A stretch of DNA of 64,000 bases from Echria macrotheca (taxonomy: Eukaryota; Ascomycota; Sordariomycetes; Sordariales; Schizotheciaceae), in contig MU839843.1 in NCBI GenBank assembly GCA_030411725.1, forward strand, positions 186,001 to 250,000. Reading direction: 5' to 3'. Below are positions 32,421 to 44,409 of the stretch, piece after piece; position 1 is the stretch's first letter, and every line of letters starts with the position of its first letter. The translations under genes and the position numbers were made by a program. The notes below the pieces were generated by a model. It was not told the origin of the DNA. It ran no database searches and worked only from the letters and a program-made list of their open reading frames with translations.

Positions 32421-33469
32421 CACTCGCTCGCCCGTTCACAGGATCACATGCTCGCAGATTGCGGCCGCCTCGGACACGGGCCGACCATTTTCTCTCAACT
32501 CAGTTCTCATTTCTACCTAGGCGCCCTGGATCCTACACTCAAGAATAATGCGGGCCATACTAGTAGCTGGGTCGGTGACGACCAACGGATCTCTGGTGTT
32601 GTATGTCTTTTTTGTCCTAGTCACTTCTTCATCCTCTTTTTTCGCCCCTTTTGTTTGAATTGAGATCAGAGTGCTCTGTCAAGCAGGTAGCTGTCGGTAG
32701 CACACTATTCTTCACAGCCAGTGGTCACTTTTATCAAGATAAACCATCTTTTGGAGGGCGCCCGGTTGATATTTGCCGCTTCGGCGTCCGGACGAGCTGG
32801 GCCGTGCCCGAACACAACGCTTGCAACTGAGCTCGCGCCGATCTTCGACTGTGACTAAACGGAAGGGGATCGTGGTGTTGAGTGGCTCGGGACTGGCAGG
32901 CCATACACCCCTCAACAATATTTCGGGGCACCATGTAGACTTTAGGGAATAATCTCTTCCAATATTCGATGTTAAAATGATAGGGTTCCGAAGGTTACAG
33001 CATGCGTCTCGGACAAATGATGGACTTGGAGGGCGTGCAATTCATGTCGGTTTTCGAACCAGTCCGACTTTCCCAAATGCCACCCTACATGTATCTATCG
33101 CAGGTCCTTTACCATTTCAAATCACTGGGGAGAACTGGTTCTAACAGACTATATCTCCTGTCTCTTCAACGAATGTAACCCAAAATTCTGAGTGTCGACC
33201 GGAATTCCGTTCCAAGTCCTCGCCAAGCCCGCCTCCCAGGTCCGTCTCTCAGGTCCGCGGACTTGAGACGCGGGTTTAGCGCCGGCCACTTACCAACCAA
33301 TCTTATCAGTCGGTGGCCAGCCGTTTACCTGTCCAGGCAAGCCACCTGCGCCGTGGGCCTCTTCCTTGAGTGTTGAAACGGAGGAGGCATTCGGTCCAAC
33401 TCCGGTCCCGAGTCCACCGCATCGGAATGGAGGCCGTATACTCCCTCCACGGCCGCGGTCTTGATCGCG

Positions 33470-33476
33470 TATATAT
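33470..33476 (+). promoter_or_regulatory. TATA box of the AYR1-like SDR gene
   Basis: TATATAT is 106 bp before the ATG at 33576. Confidence 0.45.
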
Positions 33477-33575
33477 CTCCCTCTCCATGTTCTGGCCTCC
33501 GTCCAGCTTCTCCTCTCTCCAGAATCTCCCCTCCCCATAGGCAATACAACAACAAAGCCCATCAACCAGATCACA

Positions 33576-34463
33576 ATGGAAAAACCAACCCAACGCACCG
33601 TCCTCATAACAGGCTGCTCCAACAACTCCCTCGGCGCCGCCCTAGCCCTCGCCTTCCACCGCACAGGGAACTTCCGCGTCCTAGCCACGGGCCGCAACCC
33701 CTCCAAGCTCACCACCGTCAAAGAAGCCGGCCTAACCACAATCCTCCTCGACACCACCTCCCCGGAGTCCATCGCCGCCGCCGTCTCCGAGGTCACGACC
33801 CTCACAGGCGGCACCCTCGACATCCTGATCAACAACGCAGGCGGCGGCTACTCCATGCCGGTCCTCGACATCGACCTTTCGAAACTCGCCTCCCTCTTCC
33901 AGCTCAACGTCTACCCGCTCATCACCGTGACCAAAGCCTTCCTCCCGCTCCTCCAGAAATCCCCGTCGCCAATAGTGGTAAACCACACCTCAGTCGCGGC
34001 ATTCCTGACCATCCCCTTCTCCGGCGCGTACTCGGCATCGAAAGCAGCAGCGCTGTGTCTCACCGAGGCCCTGCGGCTCGAACTCGCGCCGTTCGGTGTC
34101 AAGGTCGTCGCGCTGATGACCGCCTCGGTCAAGTCGACCTTTTGGGAGAATAATCCCGGCGAGGAGTTGCCTGATGATTCGATCTTTGCGTCGGTGGCGA
34201 GGGAGACGGTGGAATATGCTATGACGGGGAAGCCGCACCGGGAGAGGGGGGGGATGGATGCTGATAAGTGGGCTGCGGGGGTGGTGAGGGAGTTGGCGGG
34301 GAGGAAACCGGCGCATTGGGTTTGGGGCGGGCAGAGCGCTGGACTTGTTAGGGTTGCGGCGCTGTTGCCTGTGGGCACGATGGATGGGGCGGTTAGGGGG
34401 ATGGTTGGGTTGGATGTTATTGAGGAGCGGGTGAAGGCAAGGAAGGCGAGAGATGAGGAGTAG
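33576..34463 (+). CDS. Short-chain dehydrogenase, AYR1-like (1-acyl-DHAP reductase type)
   Basis: Intronless 295-residue SDR. The cofactor motif has the AYR1-type form TGCSNNSLG at residues 12-20, rather than TGxxxGIG. NNAGGG starts at 86, the catalytic serine is in NHTSVAA near 139, and Y152/K156 are in YSASK. AYR1 relatives reduce acyl-dihydroxyacetone phosphate in phospholipid synthesis and occur as many paralogues in filamentous fungi, some in metabolite clusters. The gene is closest to the siderophore locus, with the NRPS 3' end about 1.1 kb away, but nothing ties it to that pathway. Codon use turns G/T-rich in the last third. Confidence 0.85.
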   Translation: MEKPTQRTVLITGCSNNSLGAALALAFHRTGNFRVLATGRNPSKLTTVKEAGLTTILLDTTSPESIAAAVSEVTTLTGGTLDILINNAGGGYSMPVLDIDLSKLASLFQLNVYPLITVTKAFLPLLQKSPSPIVVNHTSVAAFLTIPFSGAYSASKAAALCLTEALRLELAPFGVKVVALMTASVKSTFWENNPGEELPDDSIFASVARETVEYAMTGKPHRERGGMDADKWAAGVVRELAGRKPAHWVWGGQSAGLVRVAALLPVGTMDGAVRGMVGLDVIEERVKARKARDEE

Positions 34464-35554
34464 CAGAGTGTAAGTTGTACGTAGGTAGTTTGGGATTGAG
34501 TGGATGTCTGGATATATCTGGAGATACTGGTTTCGTGACGGATAGGCTGATCTATTTTTGTTGTGACTTTTATACTAAGTCTAAACTGAGGTATCAAGCT
34601 TGAGTTCCGATCATAGGCGCAGACCACAAATCCCCGAAACAGTATTGTAAGATAGGTATTGAGTATCTAGGTAAGGTTCACGGCTGTGTGTAATCGCAAG
34701 CAGGCAGCGCGGTCTGTCTCCCCTGAAACTACTCAACACCAAAAGGAAACCCGCACCCAAACACCTCATCATACCAGGAGAATAGTTGGATATGAAGGTA
34801 GACAAAATATTCACCAGTCCATCGTCTTTTCACCTTCCCTGTCAGACCTCCACCAGATCGAAAGAAGAAACAAAACGCACCAAACTTCCCCTCCAAGACC
34901 CAAAATAGCACTACCTTAGGCACCTACCTACCTATTTATATCCCATACCCCCCAAAAACCGCACTATATATCCCACCCCAACCCCCCACCCAACCAATCG
35001 ACCCGCCAAAGCGCCAGATTTACTGGCTGGCCTGGCACTTTGGCGAGGTGGTTTCACCAAACGGCTAGCAGCAATGAAGACAAGGTGACCAGCCCCCGAA
35101 CAAGTCAACGGTCCCACGTGCCTTACCCGTGACGAGACATCGAGGGTTCGATTCCGAGCTGCGGCTAGTAAAAATCCCCAAATTGAAACCGGGCAGAATG
35201 AAACATACACATTATTGGGGGTTTTTCGTGTCCACGCTGAACCTACGGTTGCGCAAATGTCCCATGAACCGTGTGGTCTACATAGTGGGTAGCTTTTTGC
35301 CTTGTTATTCTTTTTAAGAAATGTTTTTGCATTTCTTCTTCCTTGCCTGCATTTCGCCCTCTATGCCCGTCATGAGCATCAACAATCCCTCAGCAAGTTT
35401 CTGATGCGGAGCATGAACTACGATTTCCACACCACCTACTCGACAGAAGCGACACACCTCACGGAGGGTTAACATGACGAACGAACAACTTTTTAATACC
35501 CCGATACTACATATATACCTTACACATCACAACAAATAACAAAAACACAAAAGG
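34464..35554. other. Intergenic, no gene seen
   Basis: Convergent 3' regions of the AYR1-like gene and the NRPS. A B-box-like sequence at 35145-35155 is discussed under rejected items. No gene was recognised. Confidence 0.45.
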
Positions 35555-38500
35555 CTACAGACACAACTCACCACCCGGCCGCCCCACCAACTCCCCGAGC
35601 GCCGCACAAACCCCATCAAGCACCCTCTTCGCCTCCTCGGACCACGACATAAACGTAATAACCTCCATCGTCATCTCCTCCCTGCGCGAATCATAAAACG
35701 CCTGAACCTTCCACTCCCGAAGCGGCTCCTCATAAGGATAAATCGTCTCCATCCGCGCCACGTCGCCGCCGAACTTCAGCTCCTCGACGTGCGCCACGTC
35801 CTGGTGCACGACGGTATCGAACCACCCGCCCTCTTTCCAGTCATCCCAATCCGTACAATCCCTCACAATCTCCTCCAGACCGATGCCGTCGTGCGCCGCG
35901 CTGGCCATGTGCTGCGCCTGCACCGCCGCGAGGAGCTCATACCCTGTTTTGACCTGGCTGAACTGCACTCGGGTCGGGATATACTGCCAGCACGGCCCGG
36001 TGATGGCATTTGCATCGGCCACGCCGGGGACATCGACGCCCCTCCCTGAGGCTACCTCGCCGAAGATTACGTCCTTTGTACCTGACAGCCGGGCGAGAGC
36101 TAGAGCCCACGCCGCGGAGGGGAATGTGGCTACCGTGACGTCGCGGGTACGTGGGGCGATGTCGACGGTGCGGTGGATGGCGAAATGGCGCCGGTCCGTG
36201 ACGGGGATGTCTGGGCGAAAGGGGGTGATCCCCTTCGACCCGCCGAGGAGGTCGTGCCAGTAGGGGATGGCACGCGGGATGCTTTGAGTAAGAGTGTGGT
36301 TGACAAATGCCGAGAAGGGGTACGAGATGGGAACTGACTCCACGCCCTGGTAGAGCTGGTGAAGCTGGTGGAGGAAGATGGGCAGACACATCTCGTCGTA
36401 CTGCGCGTGCGACAGGCGGAACACGAGCGTGGAGCGTTTACTGTTTGTGACAAACAGCCACTTCACGAATGAAGATCCGTACGGCATGCGCGTCTGGGCA
36501 TCGAGCCGGCAGAGCTGGCTGGTAAAGGCCTCGATGTCATCGTCATCCTCAATCTCGTATTCCACCAGCGGAAGCGAGCCTAGGTCGTCGAGAACCACGC
36601 CGAAGCACGCCCCGTCGAGGCGGACAAACACGGTACGCAGGATCTGGTTGCGTGCAATGAGATCTTGGCAGGCCCGAAACAGTCGAGCCTTGTCGACGCT
36701 CCCAGCAAAGTGGACGGCCTCGTACCGGATCGAGAAACGGGGCTGCTCGACGGTCCCGCGCACAGCGATCTCCTGCAGTGGGCGGGTGGGCAAGATATCG
36801 AGAATCTTCCATGATTTATCGGCGAGTTGCTCTCGAATGCGACCCGTCATCGAGAAAAGGAGAGCGGAAAAGGGGTTGTAAACAAGCGGGGTAACCTGGC
36901 GCTCCTTTTCCCGTCCCGCCGCTGCCACAGCAGGCTGCATGACGCTGGCCATGTCGTACAGCGTGCGGTGAGCAAACACCTGGGCGACAGTGAGCTGCAT
37001 GCCATTCCGGCGCACCTCGGACACGAGCTTCATGGCGGTGATGGAGTCGCCACCGCGGTGGAAGAAGCTGTCTCCGAGGAAGATTGAGCCCTCTTCGACG
37101 CTTAGCAGGCGACTCCAAATAGCCCGCAGCGTCTTTTGCTTGGCGGATGACGCCGTGACCGCCGAGGACGCCGACGGCGGTGAGATTTTAGCGTTGGGCT
37201 TCACCTGTTGCTGACTCTCCCCCAAGACCTCGAGGGCGGGGTTGTTCTCGGCGTCCAGCACAATCCTGCCCAACCGTCCAAGCCGGAAGAACTTTGCTCT
37301 CACTTCCTTTTCCTCGACTCCGTTGATCTGATGAAGCCATTTCGGCTGCGTGACGGCCACCGCAGGCGCAGCGAGATGTTTCCGCGTCTCAACAAGCACC
37401 TCACCAGCCGCCCCAACGGGGACCAGACGCTGGGAGTCGGCGGCGTCAACAATCCACAGCGCCTCAACCTCGTCAGCGGCTAGCCCGAAATCGCTCAACT
37501 CAACGCCTTGACCTATTACCTGCCTGATCAGCAGCTCCAACTCTTGTCTCTCGCTGTCAACGAGACACTCAACATCGCCAATCTTCAGAGTCCCCGCGCC
37601 GTCCTCGCACAGCTGATGCACAACTAACCGCAGCTGTTCCAGCACCCGCTCCATCATCGGCTTGTCCACAGTATGCGAGTCGAAACTAGCCATGACGAAG
37701 AACCCATCGGTCGAAAGGGAACACACCAGCATGAGCGCGTACGTGTTGAACTTGAGCGCCTCCTGCGCCGCCTCAGCGTCTCCGGCCGGGACCAGCCCGT
37801 TTGCCGGGGTATTTTCGTCGACGGCAACCTCGCCCGCCGCCGGATGCAAGACGAGACCGGTCCGCAGCTCGCACGCCTGCAGGGCGTCGTCACTGAGCCG
37901 TCGGATATGCTGGAGGCCGGCGTGCTCGTAGGGAATCTGCGCAATGGTCTGCTCCGCCACCGCTTCGAGATACTCCTGCACCGTGAGGTCACGCTCGATA
38001 CGCACCCGGAATGGAACAGTCGTTATCATCGGGCCTTCAATCTCGTCTGCGCCGGCGATGGGGGCATTTCGACCCGTCAGCGTCTCCCCAAAGACCATGT
38101 CGCTGTTCCCGCGGCAGTACTGAGACGCAACAAGAGCCCACGCGGCGCGGACTATGGTGGCGAGGGTGATAGTGGATTGAGAAGAGGACGGTAGCCGTCG
38201 TCCGCCAAGCGAGATGTCGATCTCAAGGAGCGAATCGGCCTTTGTCTGGTACCCCTCAAACGGCAGGGCGGGAAACTGCTGTCCGGTGGCTCCCTGCAGC
38301 TGATTGCGCCAATATTCGTCGCAGGCATCTTGGTCCCGGACATTTTTGAGGTAGTGGATAAAGTCTTTGAACTCGGCTGCCGGTCGCGAAAGGGGGAGCT
38401 TCTGATATGCCTGGTTCACTCGCTCAACGATCAGGGGCATGGACCATCCATCATACAACGCGTGGTGCATCGTCAGCACGAAGTGGGAACCGTCGGCCCC

Positions 38501-41500
38501 GTGGATCATGGCGTAGCGCACCAGTGGTCTGCCCAAGTCAGTGGGCTCGTTGCGATCGTGCTCCAGATACTCGGCCAGCGAAGCACCTGTCCGCCATGAT
38601 ATTGGCTCCTTGACAACGACCTGCATCAAGCCATAGTCCGAGTGGATGATGCGAGTGCGAAGAATAGCGGAGTCGGCGGCCACTGCCTCGAATGCAGCTT
38701 GCAACCGCCCAGCAGCCTCGGGGTTGTCGAGCTTCAGCACTCGCTGCGCAACATACGCCTCCTTGACTTTGGCCGAGAGTGCCATGAGAGCCTCCTGCAG
38801 CGGCGTGCAGGGATACACGTCCTCGACGTCACAGCTGTCTACTCCACAGAGACGTGCCGCTTCTTCCCGGGCATCGTCTGCCGGCCAGTCGGCTTCGAGT
38901 AGCCCAAACGGCTGCACACTTGACGAGCTCTGTGGTCCGTGGTGCGAGACACGGGTCGAAACGACCGCCATATCCTGAAGGATAGGATACCGAAAGACGT
39001 CAGCGACGGTCAACGCGATTCCTTCTGCACGCGCGACAGAGACCAGCTTCATTGCCCTTAAGGAATCTCCCCCGACAGCGAAGAAGCTGTCTCGGACCGA
39101 GACATCGTCTTTGAGCCCTAGAACCGTTTTCCAGACCGAGCACAGCGCGATTTCCATCTCACTCTCTGGGGGACCGCTAACGCTATCGGCTTGGCTGTTC
39201 TGGTTCGGCCGCCACAAACTGCCAGAGATTTGCTCGCGCGTCATCCCCGCTCCGATTTCGCGAAGCTTCTTCCGATCCGTCTTTCCCGACACCAGGGACG
39301 GCATCTCGCGTAGTCGGATGTACGCTGCAGGCACCATGTAACGAGGTAGATCAACCGCGAGTGCCTCGTCAATGCCGGCCAGCGCCTCGGCGAGCTCCCC
39401 TGAGAATCCCAGGCCGTGCTCGCTTGCCTCGTCCGAAGACCCAGGAGTCAATACATCGGCAGCCTCGCTATCATCGACAACAAATGCCACCAAGGTCGGC
39501 TGACCGCCAATCGGCTTGATGACTTCGGCGGCCAGCTTTACACCCCTGGGAAGCAGCCCGTGGAGGTGGTGCTCGATCTCAACCAGCTCGACGCGCTGAC
39601 CGCGCAGCTTAACCTGGGCATCCTTGCGCCCCACAAAGACAAAGTCACCCGACATGTCGGGATCGTACCGGACCAAGTCACCGGTCTTGTACAGCCGGCC
39701 GCGTCTACCCGGCACCGCTCCGTAGCCAGCTGTCAGCCAAGCCGGGGCATCAATGAACACCTCAGCCGTCTTCTCGGGCTCGCCCAGATAACCGAGCCCG
39801 ACAACCGGACCCTCGATCAACAGCTCTCCCACGGCGCCGACAGGGACCAGCCGATCCGGATTTTCCGGGTCAACCACCCACCCCACCGCGCCGACTCCCT
39901 TGCCGATATTTCCAGTAGTGAACGATCTCTTCGTTTCTCCCTTCTGTGAGAACGTGTTGTTCACCGTGCAACCGACAGTGCACTCGGACGGTCCGTACGC
40001 GATGATGACACCTGTCCCGCCGCTACTCCACGCCGCGGCGTCCGCAGCCGACACGGCCTCGCCGCCGAGCCCGAGCACATCGAGACCAGCAAGTACATCC
40101 GGGTCCAATACGCGCGCCACACTGGGCGTCATGTGCGCCATGTTGGCCCCGCTCGCGCGGATGGCTCCGCCCAGGTCGTTCATGCGGTCCGCGTCGGACG
40201 GGATGCAGATGGTTCCGCCCGCGGCAAGGGTGCAAAGCATGCAGTCGATGCTGACGTCGAACGCGTAACTGGCGAACTCAAAGACGCGTGATGTCTCTTT
40301 GTATCCGACGGCTGCCGCGCGCGGGATGGCGCCGCTAGTGTAGTTGGCATGCGAGATGACGACGCCCTTGGGCTTGCCGGTGCTGCCCGACGTGAATTGG
40401 ATGTACAGCGGCGTCTCGGAGGGGGGGATCGCAGGGAGAACCCCCAGTTCACCATCAGGGATGGTGAGACCGGAAAAGACATCGTCCGAAAACGTCAGCA
40501 CCTTTCCTCCCTCCGGCACGACGCGCGACGCGAGCTCGGTTTGCGACTCGGAGGCGACGACAACGCGGGCACCTGTCTGCTCGACCATGACTCGGAGCCG
40601 TGCCTCGGGCTGACTGGTCGGGTCCGTGAGGGCGAAGGCACCGCCGGCTTTCATGACCGCGAGGACTGCAACGATCGTATACCGGCTCTTTTCGAAGAAA
40701 AGGGGGACAATCGTGCCCAGGACGACGCCCTGGGAACAAAGATGGTGAGCGAGTCGGGTGGACAGCAACTCCACCTCGGCGTAGGTGTATTGGCCATCCC
40801 AAGATGATACAGCCACCTTGTCGGGGCAGCGGGCCACCTGTTCGGAGATGATCTCGTGTACGCATCGATCGAGAGTGGGTGGGACATTGCTGTTCCATTG
40901 CCATATCTGGTCGAGATCACGTTCTAATGGCCCGAGCAGATCTGGGATTGGAGTTTCCGGCTGTCTGATGGCGATCTCAAGGAGAGCATCAAAGGTCTCG
41001 AATCTCTCTTCGGCTTGCCTTGCTGTCAATCCCGCACCGGTGTCTCGGCGGAAGGCCTGCAGGGTGAGTTCCTCGCCTTTTTTTGTCACCTCAAGGCGAA
41101 ATGTCCAGGACTGAAATGCATTAGACAAGCGTCAGTGTAGTTTCTCGAGTGACACGCACCGTTTCCTGTATTCCGTTGACCCCCTTTTGATGCTTTGTCA
41201 GCGGGACGTCTTGGAAGAAGATCGTCTCGGTCGGTCCAAAACGCCGGACCGTCCGGCTGAGTTCATCGAGCAGAGATGATACAGGCTCCTCCCTCGCACT
41301 GATGGGTTGCACATTGAGTTCAGACAGACTGATAGAATGCGAAGTCTGAGAGCCGTTGAGAGTGTGGCCCCAGAAGATCTGGCCAACAGGATCATCATGC
41401 CCGCATTCTCGTTGGAGAAGCAAGATCCAGACCACAAGGAGGATTTCTTGGAGAGCTTCCCCGAGATGTGATATATCTACCGCTGTCTGGTCGTTATCAG

Positions 41501-41636
41501 AGCCGTGGACCGTTAGGGTCTTTCTTGCTACTTCCACAACATCCAGTGTCGCATCTGAGACTCTGCCATGCGCGTTGTCATGCTGCAGCCCTTGGTCCAA
41601 GCCGTCCAGAGCGGGACCCTGCCGTGCGGTGTGCAT
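35555..41636 (-). CDS. NPS6: NPS6/SidD-type NRPS for extracellular hydroxamate siderophore
   Basis: Exons 41160-41636 and 35555-41110 (intron 41111-41159) give 2010 residues. Domains in order: an N-terminal region; A domain (residues about 241-763) with QFTSGSTGKPKG, AYGPSE and YKTGDLVRYDPD; T1 with GGDSL near 837; C1 with HHALYDGW near 1042; a degenerate A remnant around 1370-1480 that keeps RLVPVGAAGEVLVE and FFRLGRLGRIVLD but lacks the core; T2 with GGDSI near 1512; and a terminal C with SHAQYDE near 1729 in place of HHxxxDG. A-T-C-dA-T-C is the layout of NPS6, which corresponds to Aspergillus SidD. These enzymes join N5-acyl-N5-hydroxyornithine units into fusarinine- or coprogen-type siderophores. 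The GNAT and ABC genes beyond its promoter, with iron-GATA sites between, support this. The exact product is inferred. Confidence 0.9.
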
Positions 41637-42364
41637 CTTGTGCCTTATTATTCCGTGTCTACCGCACTTGTACCGCTGTTTCGTCGGTGGCAGCTGTCAA
41701 GACCGGGCGCAGCCGCAGCAGCTGGTGGGTGACGTTGCAGGGCGGGATTGCGTCTGAGTGGGAACTTCTTCGGGTAGCCAAATAAGTGGACTGCAAGTCT
41801 CAAGTGAGACACGTTCATGTCACGCTGGAGTCGAGATGTAGTGAAACAAGAATCCGGGTTTTGTATCGCGTGGGTCCGATGTGTTGGAAACGAGAGAAAA
41901 ACCTTCGGTAGATGGTTGCGATCGCCATGGATGCGGGAGGAAAAAGTTTAATCTAGAAACGGTGCGCTCTTTTCGTCTTCTTGCCTCTCGCGAATCTCCA
42001 GGCTTGGCTATCCTCAACCAGCTAGTGACCCGATACTACAACAAAGACCCTTGACCATATTGAAGGGCGACCCCGGCGACAGCTTCCGGTCCATCGACTC
42101 CGCTTCTCGGGTGTGGACCTTGAAGCATGGCGTTTTCTCCGGGAAGAGCTCGCAGTTCTCCATGGCAGCGGAAGAGAGTGGCTTAGGGCTCCACTCGTAA
42201 CAAGGTTGAGGGATGAACCATCAGGGACCGAGTGGGAAGTGGAGACAGCTGCTCGCCTCGATCCATCGCCGGGTGGTGTGATGGAAGCGGGGAACGAAAG
42301 AAGACGACGGTGCGATGGAGGGGGCACATGGTGACGTCCAGACAGGGGAGCTGTGATGAGACGG

Positions 42365-42373
42365 ATCTGATAA
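42365..42373 (+). promoter_or_regulatory. SreA/Urbs1-type iron GATA site ATCTGATAA
   Basis: Perfect match to ATCWGATAA, the consensus of the iron-responsive GATA repressors (SreA, SRE, Urbs1). It lies about 730 bp before the NRPS start and 570 bp before the GNAT start. Confidence 0.65.
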
Positions 42374-42381
42374 CTTTAACG

Positions 42382-42407
42382 GGTTCCACTGCCGATGCAG
42401 TGGAACC
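42382..42407. repeat. 26-bp near-palindrome beside the iron-GATA site
   Basis: The 11-bp arm GGTTCCACTGC and its exact reverse complement flank CGAT. It begins nine bases after the ATCTGATAA site, so it may be a co-factor binding site or a small hairpin. Confidence 0.55.
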
Positions 42408-42431
42408 TACCTAGGCCTGGATGATGTTCAG

Positions 42432-42528
42432 GCCCACTAATCTGACTGTGTTCCAAGACCAGCTCATACTGTTTCCAAGCCCAACTGTCAGTATATGTTG
42501 GCCTTGGAACACAGTCAGATTAGTGGGC
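42432..42528. repeat. Perfect 26-bp inverted repeat with 45-bp spacer
   Basis: Arm 42432-42457, which begins GCCCACTAATCTG, is matched exactly by its reverse complement at 42503-42528. The 97-bp unit can fold into a strong hairpin and looks like a tiny fold-back element (MITE-like) or a structured regulatory region. No target-site duplication was identified. Confidence 0.7.
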
Positions 42529-42570
42529 TTGGCTAAAGAGCGCCCGTCATGCTAAGCAGAACCCTTGTTC

Positions 42571-42600
42571 CGGCTTCGGCTTCGGCGTCGGCTTCGGCGG
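42571..42600. repeat. CGGCTT hexamer microsatellite
   Basis: Five consecutive six-base units of CGGCTT type; one unit carries a G for T change (CGGCGT) and the last is imperfect (CGGCGG). Confidence 0.6.
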
Positions 42601-42944
42601 GAGCAAGACTCGGGGTGCTTACGCGTAGGTGAGGAGTATGTAGTGACAGACGAAGGGCGAGCAACTGTCTGCCAATCCAGATCACATCTGGACGGTGGGG
42701 AGGTCAAGTGTCATCGACATAATGCTCTGTCGTGCACCGAGATGACTGCATCAGGCGGCCGGGATGACACGGCACCGCGACGTTACGGGAGTGAGCGGTG
42801 TCGGAAGAGGGTGAAAAGATGTCGATCACTGATCTGAGTCCCGTTGGTTCTCAAGCAACTCATATAGAATGCTTAGGCCCTCGGGTCAACCTCAAGGAAA
42901 AACGAAGGTTTCCCTGACTACCCGGAAAGACAATCGTCGACAAG

Positions 42945-43796
42945 ATGGGATTTATCGTTCTCCCCGCCCTGATACCTGATATTCGCCCGGTATACGATGC
43001 ATATTTTGCAGCCTTCGAAGCAGACCCTGATGGCAAGCGGCTTCTCGACATACTCTTTCCGGATGGCTTCACGTCCGAAGAGTTCCGGGCGGCTCACACG
43101 GCGGCGACGCTAAATTGGTGGCACACCTCGCCAACCCAACATACGTTCAAGTGTGTTGATCTGGACAACGGAGCCATCATTGGCATGGCGCTTTGTGACG
43201 TCTTCGCTAGCCCGCAAGATGCACAGGAGAGAAAGAATCCCGGGGTGGGATGGCTTGAGGGCGATCGGAAAGAACGGGCGGAGAAGGTACTCAACCCGCT
43301 GTGGGAAGCGAGGGAGAAAGCGTTCGGTGGCAAGCGGTATATCTGTGAGTGGGTTTCATTAACATCTCTTGGCTGCAGACACATATATGACCAGAGCCAG
43401 ACTATTGTCGGGATGGATGGCTAATTTGGGGCAGATGTGCATGCCTTCGCGGTCGAACCCAGTCACCAAGCTCGAGGGGCGGGGGCAGCCCTGGTGAAGG
43501 CCATCGTTGACCTGGGAAACAACAGTCGGCTACCCATCTACCTGGAGTCATCGCCGGGAAGCGAGAAGCTGTACCAGAGGATGGGCTTCCGTCGTCTGCC
43601 CGGGGAGATGGGCAAAGTCGTGCATTGTGCTGAGCTTTTGGGTACCGAACAGGATGTGGAAGTCCCCTTGATGATGAGGGTACCCGATGCTGCCCCGGAG
43701 GATCAAGAGAGGGAAAAGGAGCGCGCGGCGCGGAGAGCGGAGAAGCACTCCGGCGTTGGGCGGGCTTCCACATCCGTTGGTACAGCGGAGGCCTGA
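42945..43796 (+). CDS. GNAT acetyltransferase, SidG-like candidate of the siderophore locus
   Basis: Two exons (42945-43344 and 43435-43796, intron GTGAGT...GCAG) give 253 residues. The C-terminal half has the GNAT acetyl-CoA site: strand VHAFAVEP followed by HQARGAGAALVKAIVD, then LPIYLESSPGSEKLYQRMGF, the motif-B helix and strand. The N-terminal half (RPVYDAYFAAFEADP, TLNWWHTSPTQHTFKCVD) follows fungal GNATs of the same length. The tail is charged and disordered. In Aspergillus the GNAT SidG acetylates fusarinine C to triacetylfusarinine C. Position between the NRPS and the exporter, together with iron-GATA sites on both sides, makes this gene a candidate for the same step. That is inference; it is much shorter than SidF/SidL-type transacylases. 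Confidence 0.8.
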
Positions 43797-43951
43797 AGTT
43801 TCTTGGGCGGGATCCGAGGTGGGACAGGGTGTGATGGAACTGAGACGAACCTGGAGTGTCTACCCCTGCTTCTCTGCACGGCATCGAACAGGTTTGGTTG
43901 CAGTGGTTGTGGAGGATCGACCTCAGAGGCGACCAGTCGTTGATGGAAATT

Positions 43952-43970
43952 TTATCAGATCATCAGATAA
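43952..43970. promoter_or_regulatory. Inverted pair of iron GATA sites
   Basis: TTATCAGAT at 43952-43960 (minus-strand ATCTGATAA) is followed after one base by ATCAGATAA at 43962-43970. Both are perfect ATCWGATAA matches arranged head to head, as expected for two-finger GATA repressors binding in pairs. Confidence 0.7.
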
Positions 43971-44400
43971 CCCAAACTGCATCGCAGTCCCACCAGGGAC
44001 GGAGTTGCTAGCCAATCTAGTACGTAACTAGCCGAAGACCGTTGACATCAAGTCTGGGTGTGGTGTGTGGGATGGATGCGCCAAGAGAGACTCGTTTCGA
44101 CGTCGTGGAGATGCATCGGGTGAGCGGCAGCACGTTGCGCTCCTGCTCATCTTCCTCGGTGTGTATTCACCCGCGCGTCGTCCTACTCGTGACAAGCCGA
44201 GCTGCCCCCCTGGTTCTGAGCCTGTGATTGATGCAAGTGGCGGTTCCTGGCCGGGCCGTGTTGATGGCGAGGCGCGAGAGCTGAAGAGAAAGTCGACGTG
44301 ACGTGGGGAGCAAGGAAACGACGCCAGGAGCTTCCACGCAGCCCATCTTGGCTCCTACCCCTGCTGTGTTCGGACGAGACCCGTTCTGGATAAATCTCGG

Positions 44401-44409
44401 ATCAGATAA
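44401..44409 (+). promoter_or_regulatory. Iron GATA site ATCAGATAA
   Basis: Perfect ATCWGATAA match, 569 bp before the ABC start codon. Confidence 0.6.

Larger units (their letters stand above)
32022..33575. other. Intergenic with diverged tandem duplication
   Basis: No gene was recognised. The region holds the 106-bp-spaced direct repeat at 32285-32420 and the promoter of the AYR1-like gene. Confidence 0.45.
41637..42944. promoter_or_regulatory. Divergent promoter between NPS6-type NRPS and GNAT genes
   Basis: A 1.3-kb gene-free region drives the NRPS leftward and the acetyltransferase rightward. It contains one perfect iron-GATA site (42365-42373), a 26-bp near-palindrome, a 97-bp hairpin-forming inverted repeat and a short CGGCTT hexamer run at 42571-42600. 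Open frames inside it have no family features. Confidence 0.6.

Noticed and set aside
35145..35166. tRNA-like B box GGTTCGATTCC followed by CTGCGGCTA
   Set aside because: The B box is perfect, but the T stem does not pair, the anticodon stem is broken and no 5' acceptor strand matching CTGCGGC is upstream. At best a decayed tRNA fragment.
41111..41128. Start of the NRPS at the ATG at 41128
   Set aside because: This Met lies in the 49-bp intron; a GTGCGT...TTTCAG splice joins an upstream exon in phase and gives a longer family-like N-terminus.
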